Both the position numbers and the translations under genes were made by a program. Below are positions 1 to 12,124 of a stretch of 64,000 bases of DNA, piece after piece. The stretch is from NCBI GenBank assembly GCA_010093515.1, contig MU001671.1, positions 1,186,282 through 1,250,281 on the forward strand, in the 5' to 3' direction. The notes under the pieces were generated by a model. That model searched no databases, had not been told where the DNA came from, and saw nothing but the letters and a program-made list of their open reading frames with translations. Origin of the DNA: Lineolata rhizophorae. Taxonomy: Eukaryota > Ascomycota > Dothideomycetes > Lineolatales > Lineolataceae. The stretch's first letter is position 1, and every line of letters begins with the position of its first letter.

Positions 1-214
1 TGTATGCCTTCTTGATTTCCGTGTCCGTGACTGTCGTGCGCACTTCTTCGAGCCCTAGGATATCATAAAACGCTGTGGGCGAGCATCTGCGCACCCGAAT
101 GACGGCTGACTTTTGCTCGGCCGTGTAGGCGCGTCCCTCCCTCCCGTCGTGATGTGCGCGATGGCGGGCTGAGGCCGACCCGTTGGTATCGGCGCCGCTC
201 GCGCTAGCCGACAT
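1..214 (-). CDS. HLJ1: DnaJ/Hsp40 co-chaperone, Hlj1-type (5' part only)
   Basis: Reading leftwards from the ATG at 214, the frame stays open to the window edge (71 complete codons). The first ~35 residues are polar (Ser, Ala, His, Arg). A segment beginning YTAEQKSAVIRVRR follows, then the start of a J domain: AFYDILGLEE and, near the edge, TEIKKAY, which is helix I and the beginning of helix II. The HPD motif would lie beyond the window. The run-in before the J domain matches the fungal Hlj1 group as I know it; in yeast this is a tail-anchored ER J-protein that works with Hsp70 in ER-associated degradation. The membrane anchor cannot be checked here. The gene is divergent from AIM19 and shares a 536-bp intergenic region with it. 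Another class-B/C J-protein is the main alternative. Confidence 0.85.
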   Translation of the reverse strand, partial: MSASASGADTNGSASARHRAHHDGREGRAYTAEQKSAVIRVRRCSPTAFYDILGLEEVRTTVTDTEIKKAY

Positions 215-750
215 AGTGTGTGCGATCTGACGATAGAAGTAGTCCTCGACGTGGTCGGGTTATCGGCGGAAAACGATACTGGGGTGGAGACAGCGCAAGG
301 CAGAAGACCCTGTAGGGGGATGGGCGAAGCGGAGGAGGGTCCGCCGCGGGGACGCTGCGGCGTTATGGGGTTAGAAACCCCCGGCACTCTACACGAACCC
401 AATCCTACGCAACGCGGACACCGTAAAAGGCGATAGCGACACGAGCGCACCACAGGAGCCGGTGGAGGAGGGTAGAGAAAAGGGCAGAAGGGGCGTGTTG
501 TTGACGGGTGAGATGGGCGGAAGAGAGAGGCGATGTGGGAAACGTTGCAGTACCGTTGCCGGGTGTTGATTTCTGGGTCTGGCCCGCTCCGCCCGCGTCC
601 GACGCCAAGAATTCACCTGAGGCGGTGCTGGTGGCAGCTTGGTTTAAATAGCTCCGCTGCACCGTTTACTAGCACGAAACAGCTGCTCTGGTCGGCGTCA
701 AATCCACCCCATTCCGCGACGGGCCAAGAATTGATATCCACGCAGCCGGA
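215..750. promoter_or_regulatory. Shared intergenic region of divergent HLJ1 and AIM19
   Basis: There are 536 bp between the two start codons, GC-rich in the left part. Short open frames on both strands have no recognisable protein content. The region must hold both 5' leaders and core promoters. I see no convincing TATA box. Confidence 0.5.
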
Positions 751-1231
751 ATGGCATCAGAATCATCCAGCGCAAATGAGACGAAGAAATCGATCGCGCA
801 TCGCCTGCGCACCTGGGGCGGTGCGTCAATCCTTCAGCCCAAATCATCGAGCACCTTGCTAACGTCTTACGCACGCCGCAGAAAACCCCATCCCGCCTAC
901 CGCACTTGCAACACTCGTAACCGCCCAGCACGCCCGTCCCTTCCAGCCCGTGCCCATGCTCTTCCCACCCGTCCTGCTTTTCTCGACCTACCTGAACCTC
1001 TCCGGATTCCAAACCGACGCGGCGGGCATCAGTGCTGCCTGGAGCACCCTGTACGTCGCACTCGCCATGCGCCGCAAGCACCGCCTAGCTGCGCGCCTCG
1101 GTGTTCGCGGCGCCGTCCGTGGAGCGACGCTCCTGCTGTGCGTACCCAATATCGTGGGTGGTGGCTTGGCCTATACTTTCGGAAGGAGGGAGAGGATAGA
1201 GGCAAGAGAGCGGGGAGAGGCGAGCGGATAA
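751..1231 (+). CDS. AIM19: Aim19 family mitochondrial protein
   Basis: Two exons, 751-820 and 882-1231, give 139 residues. The 61-nt intron has a GTGCGT donor, a GCTAAC branch site about 20 nt before the acceptor, and a CAG acceptor. The splice restores the frame so that exon 2 reads NPIPPTALATL, AQHARPFQPVPMLFPP, LNLSGFQTDAAGISAAWS and VVGGGLAYTFGRR. Without the splice the upstream frame loses this conserved part. The order (Pro-rich entry, membrane segment, Ala/Gly-rich helix, RGAVRGA, C-terminal hydrophobic segment) is that of the fungal Aim19 family, named from a yeast screen for altered mitochondrial inheritance; the molecular function is unknown. The two or three hydrophobic stretches suggest a small integral membrane protein. 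Confidence 0.87.
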
Positions 1232-2316
1232 GAGTGTTATGTGAGGATGATCAGCAATTGCGTCTTTTCAAAGCTATTACCAAAGAGTTCATGATGGAGG
1301 ATACGGTCCAGTTGCTATTCATCGAGGGATTAGGGTTAGACGTTAGCGCGTAGAAGATATCACTTCTCCATGTCCACTCAGTAACATTGGAGTTGATCTG
1401 GGAACTGCGAAAAATGGCTACGCAGCTAGTAGTGAGTTAATAAGTCTTTTTTCGTCATATATATTACTCCCAGTCCGTACCAGTAAAGCGATACACAACT
1501 TTACCAGTACGATGATGTAAATAAAGTCTGAATCACGGCATTATTCATTGAGCGTGTGATTTGCGATCCCCCCTTCTTCTAGGAAGAGGGTATGTTCCAT
1601 GGGTTTGAAGGTCTAAAGGCACTGTTAGCCTATTTATGTCCCGTTATGCATATTATGTATGTTCTTGGATTCCGGTTCCTAGCAATGTTCCATGGTGAGA
1701 TCCTATTTCAAACTACTGATTACAGATTGAAGATCTTCTGAATCGTTCCAGATCGTATAACTTCTGGGAATGTACTAATGCTATTTTCGGTGGTATTTCC
1801 TTTTATCTGATGAACTCGAAGGTTTGAGGCTCCCAAAAAGTTATCTTACCACAACTTATATCTATTAAAAGAACCACCATGCGACCAACTACCAGCTATG
1901 CTAGATATGTAATAGTCCTAAGCCACCAACTTTTTCGTACATTGAGTCTGAATGCTACCCGACAGACAGCGTCCTCAGATGTATACTGACGAGCCACGAT
2001 GCCATTATGGTGCTGCAGTTGTGGCGGTGCACTGATCGGCTACCGACAGGCACACAAAATGAACCACGCTAATCCAAGCCGGCCAAAATCGACTTCTGCG
2101 GACCAGGGGTCCCGTGCCAAAATACGACGCGCGCATAATTGGCCAGAAACGCTCCCAAGTCGCCAACAAAGCCGCCAACGAACCAACTAACGTGTCTTCC
2201 TAAGAACATTTTAATCCTAGTTAAATGGTAGAGTTTGCAGCCTACATGGTGCAAACCGGGGAATCCGCCGTTAGAATAAGAAGCTCTCGGCGCCTACCAC
2301 CGCCCCTGACTGCACG
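1232..2316. other. Intergenic, no gene seen
   Basis: About 1.1 kb, clearly more AT-rich than the flanks from about 1350 to 1950. It should contain the AIM19 3' UTR and the promoter of the next gene. Only short open frames occur, and none resembles a protein. Confidence 0.6.
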
Positions 2317-2815
2317 ATGCCTCGCCAAGAGCTTCCAACCAGCTTGCTGTGGAGCTTGATTGCGTCTCGAAGCCTGTCCGTGGCCATTTGTCTGGGCGCT
2401 CTCTGTCTTGAGATCTACATTTCCGCCGCTCACAACAGCACGAACCTCTTCGTGTACGTCGCAGTAAGTGCGATACGGTCTTTCACGGCATTCGGCCTTG
2501 ACGAATGAGGCGTCTTACCGCTTTCCTGTTCCCTAACTTGCAACCGCGACCTTCTAATCGCAACAGTTCTTCCTCATCCTCTTCGGCGACGTCCGATCCG
2601 TCATCCACCTCGTCAGCCAGGAACGCAATCTGCCCCTTTGCCTCCTCATCGTCTGGGGTCTTATCGGCATTGGCTTCCTGGTAGTCGCGGCTGTAACCAC
2701 GCTCCTCTGGGGCTTCGGGAACACGTCCGAGGACTCAGACCGATGGCGGCGTGAGCATGGCGACGAGATCTCCCTCATGGTAGGACTTAGAGCTGTCATC
2801 GGGACGGAGATGTAA
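2317..2815 (+). CDS. Small multi-spanning membrane protein, unrecognised
   Basis: Two exons (2317-2463, 2567-2815) give 131 residues. The intron has a GTAAGT donor, CTAAC/CTAAT branch candidates and a CAACAG acceptor, and both exons are in phase 0. At least three hydrophobic helices are visible: around residues 16-35 (SLSVAICLGALCLEIYIS), across the splice junction (FVYVAFFLILFGDV) and at about 72-95 (CLLIVWGLIGIGFLVVAAV). A short polar tail contains SEDSDRWRREHGDE. This is a small tetraspan-like or MARVEL-like layout, but I do not recognise the family. The 3' end is uncertain. A GTAGGA donor just after the codon for Met120 could join phase 0 to an acceptor at 2879, reading on through an acidic segment with three VTEE-type repeats to a stop at about 3121. 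Confidence 0.6.
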
Positions 2816-4494
2816 GCTTCTGTGTAGATCTTGGCTTGGAAAGACTTTATGCTAATTAGGTTTTGTTGTTGGCGTTAGAGGTATCTAGGTGGCATTTGTA
2901 TTCTTGAGCTGCGTCGAATGCTGTGTGAGGGTGTCACGGAGGAGGTCACGGAGGAGGTCACGGAGGATGCCCTAGAGGTGGATGTAGTAAAAGAGAAGGA
3001 GGATCAGAAGCATGGGCCCTCATTGAGGGCAGTAGCTACGGGGCATGTCATGATCCTAGTTATCACCACGTCGCAAACTAGACAACCATTTCTGCAGCGA
3101 AGCAATCAGATTCATCCTTAAAGTAAAGAGTGCACCCTTTATATAGGTAATTCGTAGAACGAGTCAATCGTACATGCTACGTATGAAACAGGCAATGTAT
3201 AATGGTATGCAAATGATCTGTACGTATACGTCCGAAAGACAGCAACGAGCGATGTTATGGCGACTAGACCAGGATATATCACACGTACACTGTGAGAATA
3301 TTAACGAAAGCCCGCGCAGAATCAAAATCGACCACAAAAGAAGGACCGGAAATCTATTCAAACCACCTATCGACCAATCCGATGATGACTATTGCCTCTC
3401 TCACCGAAGCATAAAGAACACATAGACAAAAAAGCCTTATGCTTTAGTGCTGTCCACAAAAAGAGTGCAGAAGAACCATAATCGAGAGCAAGATTATCAC
3501 ACCAATACAAGAATGGAAAAGGCTCATCCACCCTTTCCGCACGCGCACCAAACACATTAAGGGAATAATATGCCACCAAAAACCAATGATGATGATGCTG
3601 ATTCAGCAAATTTGCGCCCTCCCAATAATCGATTTCTGGCCTTTGCCCCTCAAAGAAGTTATGATGAAAAAAGTAAAGATGACGTTCCCATATCCCATTG
3701 ACCATGCATGCATACCTATCCAGTTGCTCGACCATGTCCTTCAGCACCATCGCACTTCTTTGTTTCCTTGTGCATCCCGGCCCCATTGTATATACTGTCG
3801 CATCTCGATGCCTCGTTCCAATTGCATATATCTCCAGCCTGTGCCCTCTGGCAAGGCAGAGGTTTGCTTCATCACATGTTTTCCCGCCCGACCAATCTGC
3901 ACCGCAAACAGCGGGACATGCCAAAGAGAAAGAAGCTAGAAAGGCCGACACAAAAGAATACATGGAAATAGACTTGGGTCGCAGAGGCCTACTCGGCCGC
4001 CGTCGCGAACGACAAGGGGAAAAAAAAAAAATTAATGAATAGAACGCCCCAACGCTAAAGAAAATTTTCTTTCTCTTTTCTTCCGCATAAGGGAAGCACC
4101 CTGATCAAGGGAAACAAGATGGAAATCCCTAAGCGCTAGTGAGAACAAAAGCGGAGGAAGAGCTAGGAACCCACAGAAACTGAAAACACCCCCCAAAAGT
4201 AAAGTAGCTAACAAGTGAAGTGGAGTGTGCAGCCTTTGCAGCCAGCCGGCCAGCCAGCCGGCCCAATGAGACAGTGACCCGTCCATCCCAAGACAAATCC
4301 CGAAAAGCGCCATGCTTACTTTGACAAAAACGAGTTCCGTTATCCCTATCATTCGGAAAAGAAAGAAACCGGAAGACAAAATATAGGTCCGGATTCATTG
4401 TGTCATTGTTCATCTCCATTTTCGTCTCATCCTTCTCTTCTCCACTTGGGTGGGGGAAAAGATATTGATGTATCTATTGCTCCGCAGAAGGCGG
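2816..4494. other. Intergenic between membrane-protein gene and kinase 3' end
   Basis: About 1.7 kb, holding the 3' UTRs of two convergent genes, A-rich tracts (a run of ten A at about 4020) and a GCCGGC-rich imperfect direct repeat at about 4237-4263. A 198-codon minus-strand frame at 3367-3963 starts with a signal-peptide-like stretch but is not recognised; see findings. Confidence 0.5.
2928..2970 (+). repeat. 12-bp tandem repeat, about 3 copies
   Basis: The unit gtcacggaggag is repeated three times, the last copy diverging at its end. In one frame it reads Val-Thr-Glu-Glu. It lies just after the small membrane-protein gene and would be coding only if the alternative third exon is used. 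Confidence 0.7.
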
Positions 4495-7400
4495 TCAGTT
4501 CTCGTGCGCTATTCCTCGCACTACTTCATCATCCGACCCACCAGCAACATCGACAGGATTGGCAGCGTCATCAGTCGCCACCTTCTTGACTGTACCATGG
4601 CTCCCACTACGACCAGCCCTGGACGTGAGTTCGGACGTGCGCCTGGTCCCGTCGCGGCGTTGGTGCTGCAGCTGACCGATCGTGATGCTCTCGCTGCGCG
4701 CCAGACCAGGATGTCTCGCCGGCTTTGGCCTGCCCATCATGAGAACTCCGTCATCAGAGTCGCTGTCATCGTCGTCATCGTCGCCGCTCTCGATAGCCCT
4801 GTCTCCACCGTCGTGGTCGCCGTCGTATCCGTCGTAGTCTTCAGCGGCGGCATTCTCCTCCGCGAGCCGGCGCTGTGCCAATGCCTTCGGCTTGCGGTAC
4901 ACAGTGCGGTCGGATTCGTCGAGCGAAGTGCTCGCCATGCTGGCTTCGCTTGGGATCGAGTCGAGAGGCATCTCCATTGTCGTATCCCTGGTGATAATCT
5001 TGTGGTTGTAGAACCCGTCGTCGCCGACGATTGACGATTCAGCCGAGATGGCGGAGGGAATGGATGGATTCGACGTAGACTGCGAGAGGCCCGACGTGAA
5101 CTGGTCTTCGGACGAGCTAGCCGTAATTGGTTTCGAGTCTAGACTGGCAGGATAGCTCTGCGGGCTGGTGTCTAGTGACGGAAAGTCCTCCGACATCGCA
5201 TGTTCGCGAAGAGCTTCATCCCGTCGCCGGCGGTAGTAGTCATCATCATCCGGGCTCGGCGGGCAAGCACCTTGGCTCAGCGCACTCGGTGGCCGTCGAT
5301 GTTCCATCTGGGTAGCTCTGCTACGTGCCTCGCGAACCTGTCGACGCATTAACTCATCCCTGGCCTTGTCGACCTGCTCATCGGTTGAGCCCGTGGTATG
5401 TCCAGCAAAGATCGGCGTCGCAGAGGACGGGTTCTCGCTTGCGGTATTTGGAGTACCAGACGCGATGGACGAGACGGAAGAGTTTCGTGAATGAGCAGTC
5501 GACTGCCTTCGCCAGCGCGCTAGTTCCGGGGAACGGGGCGTTGTAGCCGATAGGGTTGGACTTAGGAGTCCGGGAGATGCACCATCTTTGACAGATTCAG
5601 GCGGGTCCACGTGGCCGGCAGCGTGGGTTTTGCTAAATGCAATACTTGGCTCGCCGTGCGCATCATCATCGCCGATGATAGGGTCGATAGACCTCGCCCT
5701 AGCATGGTCACGATATCTACCGGACTCCCTGTCACGGCTTCGGACGGTCTTTATCATTCGCCTTCCTGCCCCGAGCAGGCCACTAATGCTGGTCGAACCT
5801 GGCATTTCCAGCGTCAAGGGCGCATTTGGCAGACCCGGTGGCGGCGTTGGGGAGGCCCGACGTCTAAAGATGCCCACGTCGCTAGCTCGAATGGTTTTGA
5901 CCGAGCTGGATGTGGAATGAAACCGGTCAATCGAAGGACGACGGAGCTCCGCTGCCGGTGGCCGTCTCTCGGGCCTCTCGTATTGAGGAGACTCTGGACG
6001 TGAAGGTTCCTCCTGGAAGTAATGCTGCCGAGCGAACTCTTCTGGGGACGCCACTTGGCTGTGCGACAGCGGATGTTCTTCCCGTGGTGCTCTGTGGCTG
6101 CTCGTGTAGACTAGATCCTCTGGCTTTAGGCTCGGCCGTCGTGCCTCTTGCTGGCTGAAATGGCTGCTGGTCGAGGCTGCTGATGCCGACCGACTACTGT
6201 CGGGAGCATTAATCGTCTTGGCTCGAGATCGGGACACGGTAGGATTTTGCTTCCCAATTCCAATGGCATTGAGGGTCCGCCGAACACCAGACCGCACTCT
6301 CTCGATCATAGTAACGACGGCACCTTGCACATCCTCCTTGGAGACCTCGATCTTCTTGCCTTCAGACCGTGCCGACGGATCGGTCTCCTCGAGCCAGGCA
6401 ATGTGGTTACCAAGGTCGTGCAACAGCCAAGGATGATGTTTGACTTCGGTGAGCTTGATACGCTTGCGGGGATCCTTGACAAATAGCCGCTTCATCAAAT
6501 CAAACAACTCATCGTCAATCTCCTCGTACTCAAGCTCGTGAGAAGCACGCTTGTTGCTGTTCATCGATCGGTAAATGCGACTGTGCGAACTCGGCCTCGA
6601 ACCAGCGTGCTCATCAACAGCTTTGAGGCGTTTCCGCGGAATGTACACTTCCTCGGTTGCTATAGTATTCATCAACGCGAATGTGTTCACGTCGTGGAAA
6701 GGCACGCGACCGAAGATTAGGCAATATAGCGTTACACCAAGGGCCCAGATATCGATCTGGCCCGTGACAGGCAAGGTCTCGGCGTCGGGGTCGGTCTGGC
6801 AAAGTTCCGGGGCATAGAATGCCGGTGTGCCGACCGTCTTCGCCAATTCAAGCGCACCATCCACGTCCTGTGCCTCAGACTCGGACTGGTCTTCAGCCTC
6901 GGCAGGCCCTCTACCAACGTAGGACACACCAAAATCCGAGATCTTGGTCCGATGATCCTTTGTCTGAAGCAGATTGGCGGGCTTGATGTCTCGGTGAATG
7001 ACGCCTTGGTAATGCAGGTACTCGACACCAAGAACTGTGTCCCGGAATGCGGCTCGTGCAGAGGCAATGGTCATGGTTGGCACGTACTTAAAGTGTTCCG
7101 GAACGACATCTTCGGCCATGCTTTCAAGCGAAACGGAAGTGGCGCTGCCGGCGACACTTGGGGTCCGTCCACGAGGGATATCCGAATCATAGGGGCCGTA
7201 CATGGTACCTTCCAGCCCGGTAAGGGGGAAACGGGAGAGAGAATCATCCGATGGAGAAGGCCGAATGTCGCCATCGCGACGCGCTGTTTCCATGTGCGGC
7301 TCAGTAGTTGCGGGAAGGGATCCAGGAGTAACGGTTTGCAAGCTCTCGTCTACCACCTCTTGATCAATCACTTGACCTTGCTCGTCGTGACCACTATTCA

Positions 7401-8997
7401 AAGAAGCCGCAGGGAGGCTTGAATTCCTCTCCGCCTCCTGAACAGAGAAATCCACTTCACCGCCATCCTCGGAAATTGAGGCGGACAAATCGGTTCCACT
7501 AGGGTGGTGGCGTTGGTATTCGAGTAGTTCACGCCGCTCCCGTCTCCTACGACGTTGATTTGCCTCGAAAAGAATCTTTTGATCCTTGAGTTCCTCAGCT
7601 TCACTGTCGAAAATTCCTTCGCGCTCACGTTGAATGCGACGGTACTCGATGAGGCAGATCTCCTTGGCACCGAGGACACGCCATTTGATCTCTCCCATTT
7701 CGACATGCTCCAGGACAATGTAAACTTTCTTCCTTCCCGGGTCGTCGATGACCTCCAATAAACTGACAATGTTTGGATGTCTCGCCTTCTTTAAGATAGC
7801 GATCTCTCTCTTGATCTTATCTTGATGGCTTGTGCTCTTTCCTAATCGTCGCTTCTTCGCGAATCGCTCGATAATCTTGATCGCAACATTTTGTCCCGTG
7901 TCTAGATCCCGCCCGAGTTTGACCTTGCCGTGGACGCCTCGACCGAGCTCATCGATGATTTCGTAGTTATTGATGAGTTTGCGACCAGATATAGGGTCAA
8001 CATCCACGTCGGCCTTGTGGGTTCTTGACTAAAGTTAGCTCGTAAAATAACTGTTTGAAAAGATGTTCTGCCACAAAAGGCGAAAGTAAAATCAGGAAAG
8101 AAAAAGTACTCACTCCTTCGGTTGCTGTTGGGGGGAATAATGCAGATACGGGCTCGAGTAGAAGTCATGGTCGCCATAAGGTTCGATCGCAGATTGCACT
8201 TGAGGGATTGGGGAGTGAAACGGTCCAGGGCTGCTGATGGGAGAATTGCCCACCGTTTTGGACCCCGAGTCCGTCACTCTCTCTGGGTCCCGAGGATTAT
8301 GGAGCGTGTGGACTAAGCTAGAGGAGTGGAAATTGTGAATCGTGGGGTGGCTTGTCCGGTTTCGAAAAAAACTTAATGGGTGCTGCGGCGAGAATTGGAG
8401 CTGAGCGTGCGGAGACGAGTGCGACTGGTCCGTAGGATGCGGGTAGTCTCTAGTCTGTATTCTAGACCCTTGTGGCCTCAAGAGAATGTCGGCTGAAGGT
8501 GCTCGTATGGTGCTTGTGGTAGATTGATCGGAAGGGTCGCGGTGAACGCTTGGGCGCTCACTCGATTCGGAAGGCGTGAACGACAGCGCTGACGCTGGTC
8601 GGGTTTCCGGATGCACTGCGTCGACTGACGTCGTCGAACCGGTGGCGCTGTGGAGGGGAGAGGCTTCGTTGGAACTTCTATTCCCAGGGAGATAGCCGGG
8701 GAAGTATCGGACAGGGCGAGGTGAAAAATATCCATGATCATTAGGTTCGTGGCCCTGCAGTCCGTCGACTAGCTGTGCACTCGCCGATTCCGATGGACAT
8801 GGAACCTCCGACCGCGGCGTGCTATCAGAGTCACAGAGGAACTCCCCTTCCGGCGTGTGACGGTCTTCGTCAGTAGTGAGAGGGTCGACCATTTCCTCCG
8901 TTAGATAGCAGACAGAAGAGGAGGGCGACTGGCTGCCTTGGCCATCATGGCCTTCGCTCTCAACGTGGCTTCCTCCGTCCCCATGTTGCTCACTCAT
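4495..8997 (-). CDS. SAK1: CaMKK-type Ser/Thr kinase (SNF1/AMPK-activating, Sak1/Ssp1-like)
   Basis: Two exons, 8997-8114 and 8023-4495, give 1,470 residues. The 90-nt intron has a GTGAGT donor; the acceptor TCAAG at 8024 is the one that keeps frame (KETHKADVDVDP). Residues 1-300 are disordered and Ser/Pro-rich. The kinase domain starts near 315 with glycine loop GRGVHGKV (322-329), VAIK lysine 344, HRDIKPANLL (Asp640), DFG (658-660) and GTPAFYAPELC ending in APE (699-701). An insert of about 200 residues (about 408-605), very basic at first, splits the lobes after the hinge, as in fungal Ssp1/Sak1 kinases. The C-terminal ~600 residues are low complexity with a Ser/Asp run near the end. By family it should phosphorylate the activation loop of Snf1/AMPK. 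Elm1-like kinases are the alternative. Confidence 0.88.
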
Positions 8998-11900
8998 CTT
9001 GGGGCAGTTCCGGCGCCCAAAACGCCGACTCCCAGTCTTATCCGGCTGCTTCGAACAAATAAGCGGAGCATGGAACGCATAACACCAAGTTGCGGGAAGG
9101 CGGGGAGTTCAGTGACGAGGTGCGAGCGCTGGTGAGGCAGGCCGTATCATGCTCGGGCAATCGGTGGTCGGCCGAGCGCCGAACAAGGACGGGCCGTTTT
9201 CACGTGTTATGGCGGATTGCGTAGGGCTATGCGCGGCCGAGACAATGGGAAGCGGACACGAGCGGCGGGAAGGTGGCTGTATTGAGCGAACGGCGTGGCT
9301 ACCACGAGTTTCTGCAGGGTGGCGATGTGTGAGTGTGGTGGTGTGGTGTCTCTAAGCGGCGTCTGACGGCGCGGAGAAGGAGGGGTGGTTGAAGTGAGAG
9401 GGACGGCCGAGGGACTCGAGAGACACGACGATAGGGTGATACGGGGGCCAAAAGCGAAGCGGATCGTGAAGGGTTGCGAGCCCGGTTCGGCTGGACCAAG
9501 AATTCCAAGACGGCGTCGAGGACGGCGGGCAATTGCGGGCAAAATTTGAAGGGCGAAAAAGGGACGTGAAGAGGGGAAGGTACCGGAGGGACTGGCGGCG
9601 ATGATGGCGACAGGCAGAGAAAGGGTAGCAGCAAGCAGTGACGATGAGCAGCGGTTCGCCAGCGAAAAGCGGCTAGCGGGGAAGCGATCGGCTTTATCAG
9701 CCCTGGGCTCAACCAACCGCGGGCGATCCCAACGAGCAACGGCGCCGCCGCTGGGCGGGCTAGAGGCGCGCAATACCTAATTACTGCTGCTGAGCGCGCC
9801 GCCCCCGGGGCTCTGGGTATTGTATTATTATTGACGGGGGTAGCGGCCGCCAGCAACGAGGTCCAGAATAAAACCTAATGCGCCGACGACCGCGGCGCGG
9901 CAGCGGGGCCCTTGGGACCAACTGCCCCAGCACGGCGCTGACAGCGCTCGACTCCAAGCTTTGAGATTCCCGCGTCGGATCGCTCTTGCGCGGCGAGAAC
10001 TACCTGCACAAAGGCAAAGAGGAAAGCAGCGGACCGACGGAGAGAGGCGACGGTGGGTGATGAGGCTCTCAACTGCTCAGCAAGTCGGCCGTCGCGCGAA
10101 CCAGGGCCTCAACAAAAGGTGCCCCGCCCAGTGGCAGCGGCCGGCGGCTTGGCCCCGCCTCAGCTTGCGGTGGCGCTGGGCCCGCCCGCCTGCAGCGAGG
10201 CCCGTCCGTCCTGCTGCGCTGGCCGCCCGCGCGCTCCCGCTGCCCGCGCGCGTTTTGATAAAGACCTGAATCTTGTCGTGGGTCCTGCGTCTCGCGCTGG
10301 GCCGGCGCGCGCCGTGCCTGGCTGGCTTTCTCTCGCCGCTCCACCGCTGCCACTTCGGGCGGGACTCTCCTCCGAGCGCGCCGAGCCGGCGGGCCCTCGA
10401 GGCACTCTGGAATCACACCACTTGGCCACCCGTTCGCGATCCCAGGCCTCCATCCCCAGCCCTCGCAGCTATCTCTGCCTACTACGTACTTCCAGCGGAT
10501 TTTGTCTTCAAGATGCACGGGCCAAGGCTGAGGGCTATTTTCTTAACGCTCGCGTACGTTCGGTGCGAACACTTGGGCCTACTGACGACACAGCCAGTGG
10601 TACCTACATACATGTCCGGGCCGTCTTTTGTCATTTGAGCGTCGCCGTCCGATCCTATTGGCGAAAGGGCATTTGGTGGGAACATGTACGCACTTGAACC
10701 ACGGAATCCAAGGTACGCTCACCCCACGATTGGCCACCTGGGGCAAAGCCTGCCCACCACTACTACCTGCGCAGTACGTACTGCTCGAGCACCCGTGGTA
10801 TCGTCCCGGCTGGTATCGTATGATATCCTCGTACGATATAATAATGATAAAAAAAAAATCTCGCAGCCGCGTTCAGCGCACAGCGACCGGGCGCGCTCCG
10901 AGACCCCGGCCGAGCCTGCTGCAGCGGCAGACCGGGGACCCCTGAACATGCTTCCACCGTGCGCCCGCGGCCCCCTCCCAAACGCCCACCACCTGCTCCT
11001 CCTGCTCCTCCACCACCTGCAGTAGCAGGAGCGCGCAGAGAGTGGAGAGAAGAGGGGTGGCGCGGGGACGAGGGCGTGCCGCCCGACGATGGCTGCGGTC
11101 ATCTCTCGCCCCCTCCTCATCACGGCCAGCCGCCCTCTCGCTTCCCCGATCATCTCCACCGAAACCCTTTCTCCGCGCGCCGAGACAGCCGCTTTCCCCA
11201 GATTTTCCCAGCGCAATGGCTGGGTGGTTCCCGCGTCTAGTCCCAAGCCCGCCGCCGCACCGCCCGCCGTCATCGATCCCCTCCATATCACGCATGTACG
11301 CTACTACATATGTGCGCCTTCCCGTACTAGCCCAACCCACAGGCTTTGGCGGAGCCGGGCCCGCTACTGGCCGGGGCGCTGCCTGCGCCATCATGACGCC
11401 TCTGGCCCGTCTTGGGTCGCCCGTGACCGAGGTCTGTGCGACCCAGCCAAGCCCAAACGTCCCGGAGACGCGCTCGAGTTCCAGACGCTCAATACACCAT
11501 CTTCTCTCTCACGGACAGGCAGAGGGGTTGGGAGCGCCGCTCGTCCAAGCGCGCCGCCGAACGCCGCCGAACGCCGCCGGGGTCGTGTCAGGCTTGTGGC
11601 AACGCGACCCGAGCGCGCCACCGTGAATAGACCTCCCGCATGCCACAATAATGTGATTGATCACCCTTTGCCCTAACAGAGGGCGTCTCTCGCTTGCCAG
11701 GTGAACTCGCAGCCCAGACCGGCGGCTTCCTGCCTCATCGGCCGGGTGCCAAGGGCTGCTTGGCCCCGGATTAAGCCGTGCAGTTCATTAACGACTACCC
11801 TGCATCAGCAGGTTGCTGAGCGTGCGCTGAGACTACCTGTCGATGGAAACGGCCGACTGCATACAACCATGTATGAGGGAGAGATCGAAGGAGCGTTGGC

Positions 11901-12124
11901 TTTTGCCAGGGCCGAGGCGATACGACCAAAGTTTGTGCTTGCGTTTAGTACGCCGTTCAGGGCCGCTAATCTCCCCGAACCGCCGAGTCGCCGAGGCCGC
12001 CGTGCACTGTGCTTACCACGAGTATGTACTTCGTGGCTCGAAAACGCCTCCGTTTCCCCACTCCTCGAACAAGCTGCCGACAATCCCTCTAGCTTCCTTT
12101 TTTACTTCCTTCTCACTGCTCTTG
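8998..12124. other. Long GC-rich intergenic region between divergent kinase and GPI10 genes
   Basis: About 3.1 kb without a supportable gene. The GC-rich composition opens frames of 100-214 codons on both strands, but they overlap one another and are made of Arg/Pro/Ala/Ser. The region should hold long 5' leaders of the kinase (left) and GPI10 (right). A short tandem of cgccgccgaa lies at about 11557-11580. Confidence 0.5.

Noticed and set aside
9207-9856. Two overlapping long minus-strand frames upstream of the kinase
   Set aside because: They overlap in different phases, consist of Pro/Ser/Arg/Ala as expected from GC-rich DNA, and show no motif or splice structure. They are probably leader or promoter.
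10053-10697. 214-codon plus-strand frame in the 9-12 kb gap
   Set aside because: The opposite strand has equally long frames. Composition is low complexity and no family is recognisable.
11042-11676. Two overlapping ~195-codon plus-strand frames before GPI10
   Set aside because: Both are open because of high GC. Neither joins in frame to the conserved GPI10 N-terminus.
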